From positions 5,585,001 to 5,649,000 of the forward strand of contig NC_092570.1 in assembly GCF_037975245.1 (NCBI RefSeq): a stretch of DNA of 64,000 nt, in the 5' to 3' direction. Source of the DNA: Apostichopus japonicus. Lineage: Eukaryota > Echinodermata > Holothuroidea > Aspidochirotida > Stichopodidae. Positions within the stretch are counted from its first letter, which is position 1. Every line of letters starts with the position of its first letter. Below are positions 46,151-56,345 of this stretch, one piece after another. The translations under genes were made by a program, and so were the position numbers. Below the pieces are notes generated by a model, which searched no databases, was not told where the DNA came from, and saw nothing but the letters and a program-made list of their open reading frames with translations.

Positions 46151-46733
46151 GGCTTCATAATTGACGCACCCCCGTAATTGACGCACCTTCAATTATTACT
46201 AGCAACGATACAGCAGGCCACCTAAACTTTTTGCAGTCAAGCAGAATGACATATTTCATGAGTTTGAATCCATTTCAGCTATTTGCTGACCAAATTGTGG
46301 TATTTTTTAAGCTTTTATCACCCTCCCACCAGTTTTGCACATTTTTTGGTCATTTGGAAATCTTACTCCCTAAAAATAACCGACATTGCCTCAATATGAT
46401 AACACTGCTCTCTGGAACCTGACCAGTCTGAGCTTAGAGGCTCAGAGCATAGCAAACAGCATCTAAAGTCAATGGATGTATACTAAGGCCTACACCACAG
46501 TTAGCTTTACAACGAATGTGTCAATTTAGGGGTATGAAAGAACTTGACACGGCAGACATTTTGTGGTCAAATTCTGCTCAATTGTACGGTGCATAAGAAC
46601 AGAACCTTAAATATTTTGAGATCATAACATTTCCGAGGAACTACACATATGAAAAAAACATACAGTCGAGTGATTTGGATTTTTCCTTGATAGATATCAT
46701 TAATCAAATCCTTAAGTGCGTCAATTATGAGCC
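46151..46733. mobile_element. Candidate MITE with CATAATTGACGCAC termini
   Basis: The left end GGCTTCATAATTGACGCAC and the right end, read on the minus strand, GGGCTCATAATTGACGCAC share a 14-bp perfect core. A second GTAATTGACGCACC lies just inside the left end. No clear target duplication was found, so the exact borders and class are unsure. Confidence 0.5.
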
Positions 46734-47346
46734 CACCATGCTACTGTTCGGTGTAGTGATTAATAAATGTTATGTAAAGGAAGTTTTTTTTTACAACGAC
46801 ATAAACATGATACAGATTACAAACCATGCTGAGAGCAGCTAATTTTCATGTACAGTAAAGTGCCTTCATGTTTTAAAGGACGTGGTTGTGTTCAATTTTT
46901 AATGTTTTAAGACTTACCCTGTAACACTTTTGTTTCCAAAACACCCAGGCTCAGATGTGACTTGTATGCTTATCTTGAAATGAAGATTGCAGTTGTTCAT
47001 AAATTGACATTAACTGGTACTGCTTATTATTTTAATGATGCCTTTTGACAACAACATGCTTAAATATACACACTTTAGTCACACATAAGTGATTATTATA
47101 AGGACTGGACCGTGGTTGTAAACAACAGTTAAATTTTCAATGTGCGGTACCGCCAGCTGATTATTATAAATGAATGCACATGATGTCATATTTAGACTTG
47201 ATCAAGTCTTCAGTCTTGTGTGTGAAGGAACATCTGTGACAACCTCCCAAATGGAAGATATTTTGTAGCAGATTGGGGAAGTTGTTCCTGAAAATTGTCT
47301 CTATCACATCTAGACTAATAATGATGGTTGGGTACAGTAAATCCTT

Positions 47347-47898
47347 TAAGGTGACCATATTTTTGCCCGGAAACCTGTAGACATGATAAGTATGTTGACC
47401 CCCCCATCTTTCACTATGATATTACACCCACCGTACTCTGTACATTTAAAGGAAGGGTGGCATTTTGAGAATATCTGATTGTTTCAAGGATGTGCCCAAG
47501 TTTGAAACACCTTATCCAGAAACAAGTATTTTGTTTGGGGTAAATATCTAATGCAAAGAAAAGTACAAAGGTTAATGGAAGTCTCATTATTCACCATTTA
47601 GTACAATATGATGATTTTCATGTGAATTTCAGGCTAGATGAAGTTTTTCATTGATTTGGGTTGCTTTTATCTGTGAGACATGTATGAACTTAATTTTGTG
47701 GTTATAAACAATCACAGCTTCTGTAGGTTCGAGCTGTCTATAGCTACTACGAACAGTCTGCATGTTTTCAGATTTGAAGAAATTCCCATGACAGCACATA
47801 AAATCGGGGGACATTTCCTGGAGACACTTTTAATCCAGGCAATGGTACATGTAAGCCGGGGACTGTCCCCTGGAAATCGGGAACATGTGGTCACCTTA
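47347..47898. mobile_element. Candidate MITE with TAAGGTGACCA termini
   Basis: The left end is TAAGGTGACCATATTTTTGC and the right end, on the minus strand, is TAAGGTGACCACATGTTCCC. An 11-bp perfect core continues into similar sequence. The TA ends may be a TA target duplication (Tc1/mariner-like). The short open frames across it are not coding. Confidence 0.6.
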
Positions 47899-48347
47899 CT
47901 TTAAATTTGGAATCTATGTATAAATTGACTTATAATTTTGATTTTTCCATCTCTTTGCAGGTTTTTACCTTTTGACTTTTTGGGTATGGTATGTCATGAA
48001 ACACTGAAAGAAAGAAGAAAAAGCTGAAGATAGTAAGCTTGAAACAATTTTGCAATAGGTTTATAAGTTGATTTTTACGTGTACTGCTCCTAATTTATCC
48101 CTGTAAGACCATGCTTAGTCATAGGTTGACTAAATGTCATTGAAATGAGAAGCTCCCCCATTAAAGGGTTGGGTTCTGATATCCATCGTTAGGTACTGAT
48201 TCCCCCTATCAAAGTCACCGCACATCTGACTCGATAAAAAAAATCCCAAGCTACCTGTTAAAGTATCGGAAAAGCTTTTGTAAGGCTTGTCTCAGCACAC
48301 CTTTGAAGAGACAAAACTTCAATTTAAGAAATCATTCAAGTCTCAAA

Positions 48348-48532
48348 ATGGCTGCTGACAGACAACTTTGCAGGAATTCAAGTGGCTCAGAGAGTCCAGA
48401 GGAAGTGACCAGAATGGAGATTGAAAGGCCAGAGGTGTCTGCTGATGGAGATAGCCTTCAGAGCGGGATTAAGGAGACCTCGAATCTACGAAGGTCTAAC
48501 AGTGCTCCCATGTTCAACGGACCAAATATGGG
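48348..48532 (+). CDS. PABIR1: PABIR exon 1 (start codon to residue 62)
   Basis: The ATG at 48348 is the first in the open stretch; upstream codons remain open but contain no ATG. The donor is ATGGG|GTATGT, phase 2. It encodes an acidic Ser-rich N-terminus ending in LRRSNSAPMFNG, the conserved phospho-site block. A C-tract followed by TTTGCAG at 47960 could be the acceptor of this exon's 5' UTR part (weak). Confidence 0.9.
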
Positions 48533-51500
48533 GTATGTTAATGTTTTTATTAGTTGTTCACGTATTGGATCTTTATGGAAACCAGTACTGCTTTCATAAT
48601 TTCATTTTAAGCACTGGTCATCAAATTTTTCCAAACTTTTTACTTTTTTTTTTTTTTTTTTTTTTTGAGATTCAGACCTGCCTAATTATTCCTAGTCACA
48701 CTGAGACGTGTTGAATTGGACGTACGAGTCCATAAGAGCTTTCAGTGAAGAAAAATGATGTTAGTGTTTCTAAAAATACTTAGAAGTTTCAACTATCATA
48801 TGACTGTCTAGTGTTTTTGGGGCAATACTGATTGCAGTAACTTAACTATTCCTTTCTGTTTCAGTTTTAAATTGAACATTCCCTTCCCTTCCTCTCACTC
48901 CCCCCCCCCTTGCCATTCCTCCCTCCCCCCCCTTTAATCTGCCCTGCTAATAAGGAAAGAGGAACTGAAAGCAGTCCTTCGGAAAAAAAAATTTGTTTTC
49001 GGGTGGCTTACGTTGAATGAAATACTCAGGGAGGGCACATGAAACGATTTTCAGACATGGTATGAAATTAACTTATAATAATAGCAGGTATTAGGTTTCA
49101 TCTTGACATTTTTTGGCTATTTTTTTTTTAACAGAAACACACTAAATATTGTCATATTTTTATCCATAAACCTACAGGTACTGTAGTTCATGGTGCATTT
49201 GTGGTGTTAGCACTGATGGAAAGTACTAAAACAAGTTGAATTTTAATAGGTATAGAAATATGTTTCGGTGATGCTGTTGGGATAAATGTCGTGTGACAGT
49301 TTTTGTGAAAAAAGGCCATCAAATTCAATCTCCATTATCAAATGTATGCTTTTGAGGCAGTAAGAATTTTTGCAGAGAAAAATGCAGACCACGGCGCTCT
49401 GAACCTTGCCAGATTTTATTAAGAGAAACTTGCAATATTATAATGTAATGTATTGTAATGAAAGGTTGATGCTACCATAAACTTTTCACTGGAATATCAT
49501 TGCATTGGGCAACTTATATGTGAAAACTGTAGATATCTACCATATCTTATCTTACATAACATATGGTCTAAACATATATATTTGATATTATTTTAATAGA
49601 CAACAAATGTCAAAATTGTGCTGTTGGCTTTTCCAAGAAGACCTCTTATCCATTAAGGTGTGCTTACACTATATAACATAGAGCAGTTTCATTGAGATTT
49701 CAATGATGAATAATAATGGTTTTATGAATTAATTAATCGTCTGATCTACATTTTCATTTCATTGTTCTTTCCTGCAGCGATGAATCTCCAGTATTTCAAC
49801 CGATAAACGACCGGCCCAGGGTAAGGAGGTTCAGCACACACATTATTGGAAGCCCAAAACCAGTAAGTTGATCATAGTGGAAAGTTTTAATGGTATTCAC
49901 AAACTTATCCTCGATAATGATTGTTTAAGCGATACATTATTGTTAATCTGGTACAATACATAACATGATTGTTACAATATAATGTTTGTTAAAGCGATAC
50001 ATTCAGAAATCATTGTTGCCAGATACATTGTTGAAGCAATACATTTAGAAGTCATTGTTGCCAGATATATTGTTAAAGCAATACATTCAGAAGTCATTGT
50101 TGGCAGATACATTATGAAAGCGATACATTCAGAAGTCATTGTTGCCAGATACATTATTAAAGCAATAAATTTAGAAGTTATTGTTGCCAGATACATTGTT
50201 AGAGTAATACATTTAAAAGTCATTGTTCAGATACATTGTTAAAGCAATACATTCAGCAGTCATTGTTGCCAGATAAATTGTTAAAGCAATCCATGAATTA
50301 GAAGTCATTGTTGCCAGATACATTATTAAAGCAATACATTCAGAAGTCATTGTTGCCAGATGCATTTTTAAAGGAATACATTCAGAAGTCATTGTTGCCA
50401 GATATATTCTTAAAGCAAAACATTCAGAAGTCATTGTTGCCAGATACATTGTTAAAGCAATATATTCAGAAGGCATTGTTGCCAGATACATTATGAAAGC
50501 AATAAATTTAGTAGTCATTGTTGCCAGAGACATTGTAAAAACTTGATATCCATCTGGAAATCTTCATGCTTTCTTCCCAATATGAAACCAATATGAAACA
50601 ATATAACCAATATGAAAACAATATGAAACCATATTATTACCAAGGGGTGGTTTTTTATCTTGTAAAGTAGACAACTTTCATAACTTGATTATGTTATTTG
50701 CGAATAAATAAGAACATAGATGGGATACTCAAACTTTTTAAGGAGGAAAATATCCAATGACCTCTTAACATGGCACTGATCTATGGACCATTGGTAAGGT
50801 GTGGGATATGTACTTCGCTCCTCTCTTACATTGTCTCCCACTGGACATATGCTATTTCCTATCTACCTAAACAACACCATTACAATGTTTTAGCACTGCC
50901 CCTTCACTCAATGGGCACCTCCCCCCCCCCCCACTTCCTTCCGAATCTTCCCTTCCAAAGTTAAGCTACGCAAAGTTTTTCATGGATTTTCATCCGATGG
51001 TTTTCATCCCAGGTTTGGGATATATATGTGCTGGGGGAAGTCGCAAAAGGCAGTGTCTTGAACCTCTTGGTTATGGCAACACTTTACCGTTGGTTTTTCA
51101 GTAAGGGATTGGAGCATGTTGGCGCTATGACAGGTCACCTTGAGTTATGTTAAACCATGATCTACGTATGATAAGTGTCATGATTGGCTGCATGAGGTTG
51201 GGACCAAAAAATTTGATCATAACATTCTATATTTAGTAAATAGAGGGAAAAAAGGTAGCAAGCAGAGAACTTGCTTTTTTTCACTCTCTCTATCTCCTTT
51301 TTACATTTTTCTTTCTCATTCTCTCATGTTACGCAAAGGGGAATTTTTTGGTAGAAACATAACGAGATGCCAGTAACAATACCATTGAAGTCCTACCCTA
51401 AGTACTTTTGTATGTGTGTCATAGGCACAAAGATTGCACTTGGGTTTACTGTAGGGTGTTAATAATATCTTTGTTAAATCAAAGGAAACCTCATAGATGC

Positions 51501-54500
51501 AAGCAAATTAAAAACAGAAAAATTGACTGGAAATTATGTAAACCCCCTACAGAGCAAAAAATTATTCTATATTCTATGGACAAAATTTGCTTTGTGGGCT
51601 GCATGAAATGCAACTGTATTGTTATCAGCTGTTACACAGTATGTAAATGTTGTGTAGTTTGTGACTGGAACCCTCTCCAAGTAATTGTTAAAGGGATATT
51701 CCAGTAGAAAAAAATGTAAGCCTGGTATTTTTGTCTTTAAATTTCGGATGCATTAATTAACAACATGTGAATACACTACAGTCACTGGGGTATTTATAAC
51801 TTCACATTAACCTAAAGCAAAGTTTGAACCCTCACCCTCTACTCTCCAATGTCAACTAAAACAATTGCAGTTAGATCAAACTTAACGAAAAACAAAACAT
51901 TTGCTGTCAGTGTCCAATTATGACGTCATCACACCTTGTTTGCTTCAAGTTCACCAATAGTACAAAATGTCACAATTTTTAACTATCAATATCCGATGTA
52001 TGCAACGTAGGAATTGCATGTAGATTTCACCAAATATGCCAAGTACATATGTTCTTCTTTCATTTATAATATAAAAAATTAAACATTTTCCCTGGACACT
52101 TCTTTTGAATGAAAAAGGATGAGTAATAAAAGATTGCAGTTGCATTGCTGCCTTAATTAAAAAAGTCACTCTTCTTTAGTAGTTAAAATAAAATAAAACT
52201 GTTAGCAAACTTCTTATCCACTAGAGAGTCTGTGTAATAGAATGTGTAAAAGTAAGTTGGCCTGATGTTTCAATCCTAGCAGGATCTTCTTCAGAGGCTT
52301 TAGTAGTTGTCTCAATTGTCAATCGTTTTTGTCGTTGCAGCCGAGCAGCTCAAAAGGGACTTCATTACGGGTTAATCAGATAAGACATGAAGAGAGTATG
52401 GACATTGTCAGCAGAGAGACAGAAGGCGAAAGGTGAGAGAGAATACATTTGTTTCCATATATGCCGGCCAATCATTTCACAATTTTTTTTAGCCACTTGT
52501 TAAAAAAATGCCTTTGTATCAATTTTTCTTAAAATCATGTACACAGAAAAACCGCAGTGCAATTTTTTTCTTCTCCTGGCAAATGGCAATATCTACTGGC
52601 ATATCTGCTGTAGGGACCTCATGGGAGTAGTTCTATGGGTGGGGAACAATGGTGTTCAAAGTTTCAAAGACTGGATTTGAAGTCAGTAAAAATGTCTGAA
52701 TTTGAAGACCTGATCATTGTGTAGATACAAATAATAAGCAATTATGACAAGTAAGATACTAATACAGAGTTATGACCAATTGTTGCAAGATTATAAAATA
52801 TTTAAATTGTCTAGATTTAGATATAAAATTGGCTGAAGGGGGGGGACATGTATGATATGAAAGTTTAAAGTCCCCCCCCACCCACAATCACTCTAAAATT
52901 GTTTAATGGTGAGAACAACTGACATACTCTTTCATGTGTGAACCTTACAGGTGTTAAAATATTTAAGTCCTCCACTTTTGTTGGACTGTATTTATACTGT
53001 TTCTTTGTGTTATGCGTAAGTGGTAGTTTTGTTAGGTATGTGAACCCTCAAGAAATTGCATCATAATATTTCTCTTGATTAACGCTGTGATATTTAAGAG
53101 CTGTGCGTTATACGTACTGTAGCCTGCTGGGAATGTTTCATGCCTGTAATTTTGTGAGAATACAGTTCTGTACCAAAGTAAAGAAAAACTCAGTCGACAG
53201 AATCATCTCTAGCTAGTTAACAGCTAAGATCCAGTGCTTGCCAAACAACCGGTTGGTTATTACAATTCTGGAAACACCAGTCCAGGGTTCAATGTATTTG
53301 TTTACAAATACTATAAATTTGTAGTTGGTTATTTGCTGTTGTTAAAACTATTAGTTAAGCAATGTTCAATGTCACTATGACAAACTTGTCATGATTTTAA
53401 TCGTTTTTTTTTTTAAATTATGTAAATGTGTCTGTAGGGACCTCATGGGAGTAGTTCTATGGTTGGGAGCAATGGTGTTTAAAGTTTCAAAGACTGGATT
53501 TGAAAATGGAATAATTTCATATCAGTTGCTTCTTTCTTTTTCCCACAGGGGGATTCAGTCTGCATTTCAAATGAGCCAGTCATGGGATGACATGCACTTG
53601 GTAATGTCTTCTTCTTCGTTTACATCCTTCTTCACCCCATTGTTTACCCCTCTGTTTACTTGTTGTTTACATCTGTTTATTTTTTGTTTACCTCTCTGTT
53701 TACTTGTTTGGATACTGCCTTTGTTTACTGAACATTGCTTCCATTTGTGTTTACTTGTTGACCTTGTTGTATACTTCTTTGGGTACATTTCTGTTTGATT
53801 ATCTAATGAACTCTTTCCTAAGCTCCCTAACTACCCCATCCCTCCCTCCCTCAGTCATGTCTTTCAATATTTAGTGCCTACTAACAACATTTCCTCATTT
53901 TTCTTCCCTCCAGGATGCCAGTATCAAAACGTTGAGAACTTCTCAGGGGAATAAACCACGGTTTTCTGATCCGCTGAGTATAATGCCGCCAGCCTTCCCC
54001 TTGTCTTCATCCCCATCCCCTACCAGAGCAACTGGCAAGGTAAGACCTGAGTTATCTGAGGTTAGCTTCCCCTTGTCTTCATCCCCATCCCCTACCAGAG
54101 CAACTGGCAAGGTAAGACCTGAGTTACTTGAGGTTAGCTTCCCCTTGTTTCATCCCTATCCCCTACCAGAGCAACTGGCAAGGTAAGACCTGAGTTACAT
54201 GAGGTTAGCTTCCCCTTGTTTCATCCCCATCCCCTACCAGAGCAACTGGCAAGGTAAGACCTGAGTTACATGAGGTTAGCTTCCCCTTGTTTCATCCCTA
54301 TCCCCTACCAGAGCAACTGGCAAGGTAAGACCTGAGTTACTTGAGGTTAGCTTCCCCTTGTTTCATCCCTATCCCCTACCAGAGCAACTGGCAAGGTAAG
54401 ACCTGAGTTACATGAGGTTAGCTTCCCCTTGTTTCATCCCCATCCCCTACCAGAGCAACTGGCAAGGTAAGACCTGAGTTATATGAGGTTAGCTTCCCCT

Positions 54501-56345
54501 TGTCTTCATTTCCATCCCCTACCAGAGCAACTGGCAAGGTAAGACCTGAGTTTTCATACCCACCACCCCTCCCCTTACCAGAGCAACTGGCAAGGTAAGA
54601 CCTGAGTTTTCATACCCACCACCCCTCCCCTTACCAGAGCAACTGGCAAGGTAAGACCTGAGTTACATGAGGTTAGATACTGGTCATCATTTTTCCCTCA
54701 GTAGTTTCTCATATGATGACTTTCATGGAACTAAAGAATGTTGGTGCTTTTCAAACCAATCAACCACTCAGGATAAATAATATATTACTCTTACAGTTTG
54801 AAGTGTTAGGTTTTAATACCAAAGTGAGTTTCTTACGGTGACTCAATAATTTTACTGCTGTATATGGCTTTGAGGTTAAAAGTTCCTTTATGGTCACAAA
54901 GGGTAAGGGTTTCCCTGTCCTATTGATCAAAGTTTAGGATCAAATAGAAAAGAAAGATGGAATCTTGAAATATCAATTTTTGATTTTTCCAGTAAGTGAT
55001 ACGTTAATGAGCATGTCATTAATAACTTTAAAGTAATTGGATGAGATTCTAAACCTTTGGCCGACGTTCCATCATATCACTGTCAGTCACTTCCCAAAAG
55101 CAAAGCAGAAAGCTTCCAACATGTTTTACTTTTTGCTCGGATAACTGAACTCAATTGTGGCTGGTCAAGCCAGTGACCTGAATTCTAAGCGGGATTTTTA
55201 TATTCTTGAAAATCGATCCTTAATTCTACTTTTGACACGTCTCCTCTTGCAGCAATGTTTTTCACCTTCCACACAAATTTATCGTAATAATTCCATGAGC
55301 CCGAGTCCCATACCCAGCCCTACCAGAAGTACGGTCACCAGACGAAGCATGAGTCCCGTCCTGAGGCCCAGTAATCTAGGGATGGGTGTCAAAAGAAAAG
55401 GTAAGTTGTAACATTTTAAAAATAACATGACAAAATAAGTATATCGTTAATCTGGGTGATTCACATTTAATGTTTTGTGACATTTCATGATTACAGCAAA
55501 TAATGAAAAACATAATTTTTTGTTTTTATTTTTTGTGGCCTTACTGAATAATCCATTCTTCAATTTACATTCATGTTTCACGTAACGTTTGTAATATCAT
55601 TTTAACATGGTGCTTCTAAAGGGTTAAGGATTTGTAGAGAGTATAACACAATATCTCGACAATGTGATACGTTTTTGTCAAGATGTCATATTAGTGTAAC
55701 TCTTCAAGAGGACGATAAATATTATGTTTTATACATGTCATCTGTTATTTCTGTTTTCATTTAGCTGGAGACCACGAGATGGACACTACCCCATCCAAGC
55801 GAATCTTTTTATCCTCACCTAGCCACCCAAGCAGCACCGCAAGGTGAGTCTCATCAACTCTTCCCATCTCCCAAAATACCTTGCATGGAGACTTTCATTT
55901 TTTTTATAATCAAGTTGACTTTCACAATGTCATATCCTTTAAGATGAGAAACAAGAGTCAAAATCTTTTGAAATGTACTTGTAAACATGAATAGACATAG
56001 AATCAGTATCTGCCCTCAAATTTGATATTGAGCTGGGGTGTTCAAACAACATTATGAAAAAGAAATTCTCTGATAAATTGACTGCCGCTGGAATATCCCT
56101 TTACAATAACAAGTTTACAAGATATTATTTCTTCAAGAAAATAAACCAGCAAATGCAAACCCAAGGAATAATAATTCTTGGCTATTTTTTTTCTTTTTTT
56201 TCACTTCAGTATATCAAGCATCAGTTCAGATGACTCGAGTCCCCTTCAACAACGTGCAACTACAGAGAGCAACAACGTCAACAACTCAATGCTATCCAGT
56301 CCCTCACACTTCCAGTTCAGCAGCTCATCCAGTAATTCTGTCTAG
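48348..56345 (+). CDS. PABIR1: PABIR/FAM122 family inhibitor of PP2A-B55, complete, 300 aa in eight exons
   Basis: FAM122A (PABIR1) binds PP2A-B55 and blocks its catalytic site, affecting the CHK1 response and mitotic entry. Exons: 48348-48532, 49778-49862, 52341-52432, 53549-53600, 53914-54039, 55253-55400, 55765-55843, 56210-56345. Phases agree and the sum is 903 nt; human FAM122A is 287 aa. The start ATG has CAAAATGG context. Blocks in order: LRRSNSAP (47-54; the CHK1/14-3-3 site, human Ser37 as I recall), VRRFSTHI, the B55-binding helix RVNQIRHEE (100-108), MDIVSRET, the active-site helix QSAFQMSQSWDD (124-135), SPSPTRATGKQCFSPS, SPSPIPSPTRST, TRRSMSP, and a bipartite nuclear-localisation-like KRK...PSKR. 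All are in the family order. Vertebrate FAM122A is intronless; this split gene matches the multi-exon FAM122B/C type. Upstream noncoding exons are likely but unplaced. Confidence 0.93.
48533..49777 (+). other. PABIR intron 1
   Basis: T-run at about 48642-48666, C-runs near 48901 and 48925; otherwise nothing recognised. Confidence 0.7.
49778..49862 (+). CDS. PABIR1: PABIR exon 2
   Basis: The acceptor is TCCTGCAG and the donor is CCA|GTAAGT; phase 2 to 0. Reads DESPVFQPINDRPRVRRFST then HIIGSPKP. SPVFQP and RRxST match family blocks. Confidence 0.92.
49984..50540. repeat. 42-bp minisatellite in PABIR intron 2 (about 13 copies)
   Basis: The unit contains GCAATACATTCAGAAGTCAT and TGTTGCCAGATACATTGTTA. 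Because 42 is divisible by three, long frames stay open on both strands with a 14-residue period (MYLATMTSECIAL-like on the minus strand). These are repeat by-products, not genes. Confidence 0.92.
50541..52174 (+). other. Rest of PABIR intron 2
   Basis: Between the minisatellite and the PLE fragment. A C-run lies near 50920; no gene recognised. Confidence 0.65.
52185..52298 (-). mobile_element. Solo PLE fragment with decayed hammerhead, 114 bp, minus strand
   Basis: The minus strand matches the last roughly 110 bp of the PLE unit (hammerhead to AACAGTTTTATTT). It is flanked by the duplication CTTTAGTAGTT (52174-52184 and 52298-52308). It begins exactly at hammerhead stem I. The core is mutated: GAAACATC instead of GAAACGTC, and one stem II pair weakened. 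An older insertion of the same family, 95 bp from the 3' end of PABIR intron 2. Confidence 0.88.
52341..52432 (+). CDS. PABIR1: PABIR exon 3 (B55-binding helix)
   Basis: The acceptor is GTTGCAG and the donor is AAAG|GTGAGA; phase 0 to 2. Encodes RVNQIRHEESMDIVSRET, against RLHQIKQEEGMDLINRET in human FAM122A, the segment known to dock on B55. Confidence 0.95.
52433..53548 (+). other. PABIR intron 3 with a split 75-bp duplication
   Basis: About 52610-52682 and 53431-53505 share GTAGGGACCTCATGGGAGTA and onward through TTTCAAAGACTGGATTTGAA with a few mismatches. The second copy lies just before exon 4. A G-run and a C-run lie near 52840-52880. Confidence 0.7.
53549..53600 (+). CDS. PABIR1: PABIR exon 4 (active-site helix)
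   Basis: The acceptor is TCCCACAG and the donor is TTG|GTAATG; phase 2 to 0. The 52-nt exon encodes GIQSAFQMSQSWDDMHL, aligning with VQTAMQISHSWEES of human FAM122A. Confidence 0.93.
53615..53775 (+). repeat. TGTTTAC-rich imperfect repeat in PABIR intron 4
   Basis: About eight occurrences of TGTTTAC or TGTTTAT, spaced mostly 10-13 bp early on, for example TGTTTACCCCTCTGTTTACT. The heptamer equals the forkhead-factor consensus, but simple-sequence expansion suffices to explain it. Confidence 0.75.
53914..54039 (+). CDS. PABIR1: PABIR exon 5 (3' end tandemly amplified)
   Basis: The acceptor is CCCTCCAG; the chosen donor is AAG|GTAAGA at 54040, phase 0. Ends SPSPTRATGK, which joins QCFSPS of exon 6 as in vertebrates (PTRGIGKQCFSPS). 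The last 46 bp and the donor are copied nine more times downstream. Using the second donor (54111) adds 24 in-frame codons; the third (54182) shifts frame. Confidence 0.9.
53994..54672 (+). repeat. Tandem repeat of the PABIR exon 5/intron 5 boundary: ten 5' splice sites
   Basis: Eight units start with CTTCCCC at 53994, 54066, 54138, 54209, 54280, 54351, 54422 and 54493 (period 71-72). Two 56-bp units follow. Every unit contains AGAGCAACTGGCAAG|GTAAGACCTG; the exon-side ends fall at 54039, 54111, 54182, 54253, 54324, 54395, 54466, 54538, 54594 and 54650. Seven of the later units begin after GAGGTTAG, an acceptor-like AG. Confidence 0.95.
54673..55252 (+). other. PABIR intron 5 downstream of the repeat
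   Basis: Ordinary AT-rich intron; nothing else recognised. Introns 6 (55401-55764) and 7 (55844-56209) are likewise unremarkable. Confidence 0.65.
55253..55400 (+). CDS. PABIR1: PABIR exon 6
   Basis: The acceptor is CTCTTGCAG and the donor is AAAAG|GTAAGT; phase 0 to 1. Reads QCFSPSTQIY, SPSPIPSPTRSTVTRRSMSP and LRPSNLGMGVKRK. SP sites suggest proline-directed phosphorylation. Confidence 0.94.
55765..55843 (+). CDS. PABIR1: PABIR exon 7
   Basis: The acceptor is TCATTTAG and the donor is AAG|GTGAGT; phase 1 to 2. Encodes GDHEMDTTPSKRIFLSSPSH, matching the EMETEYQPKRFF region and completing a bipartite basic cluster with KRK of exon 6. Confidence 0.9.
56210..56345 (+). CDS. PABIR1: PABIR exon 8 (C-terminus)
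   Basis: The acceptor is CACTTCAG; phase 2 in, stop TAG at 56343-56345. Ser/Asn-rich tail with SSDDSSPLQQ and MLSSPSHFQF. It lacks the vertebrate PLDELSSK-type end. Confidence 0.88.

Noticed and set aside
49972-50533. Repetitive MYLATMTSEC-like proteins on the minus strand
   Set aside because: Artefact of a 42-bp minisatellite; open on both strands with no start, splice or family support.
53994-54672. CRISPR-like array
   Set aside because: The repeats are contiguous with no unique spacers and lie on a eukaryotic exon/intron boundary.
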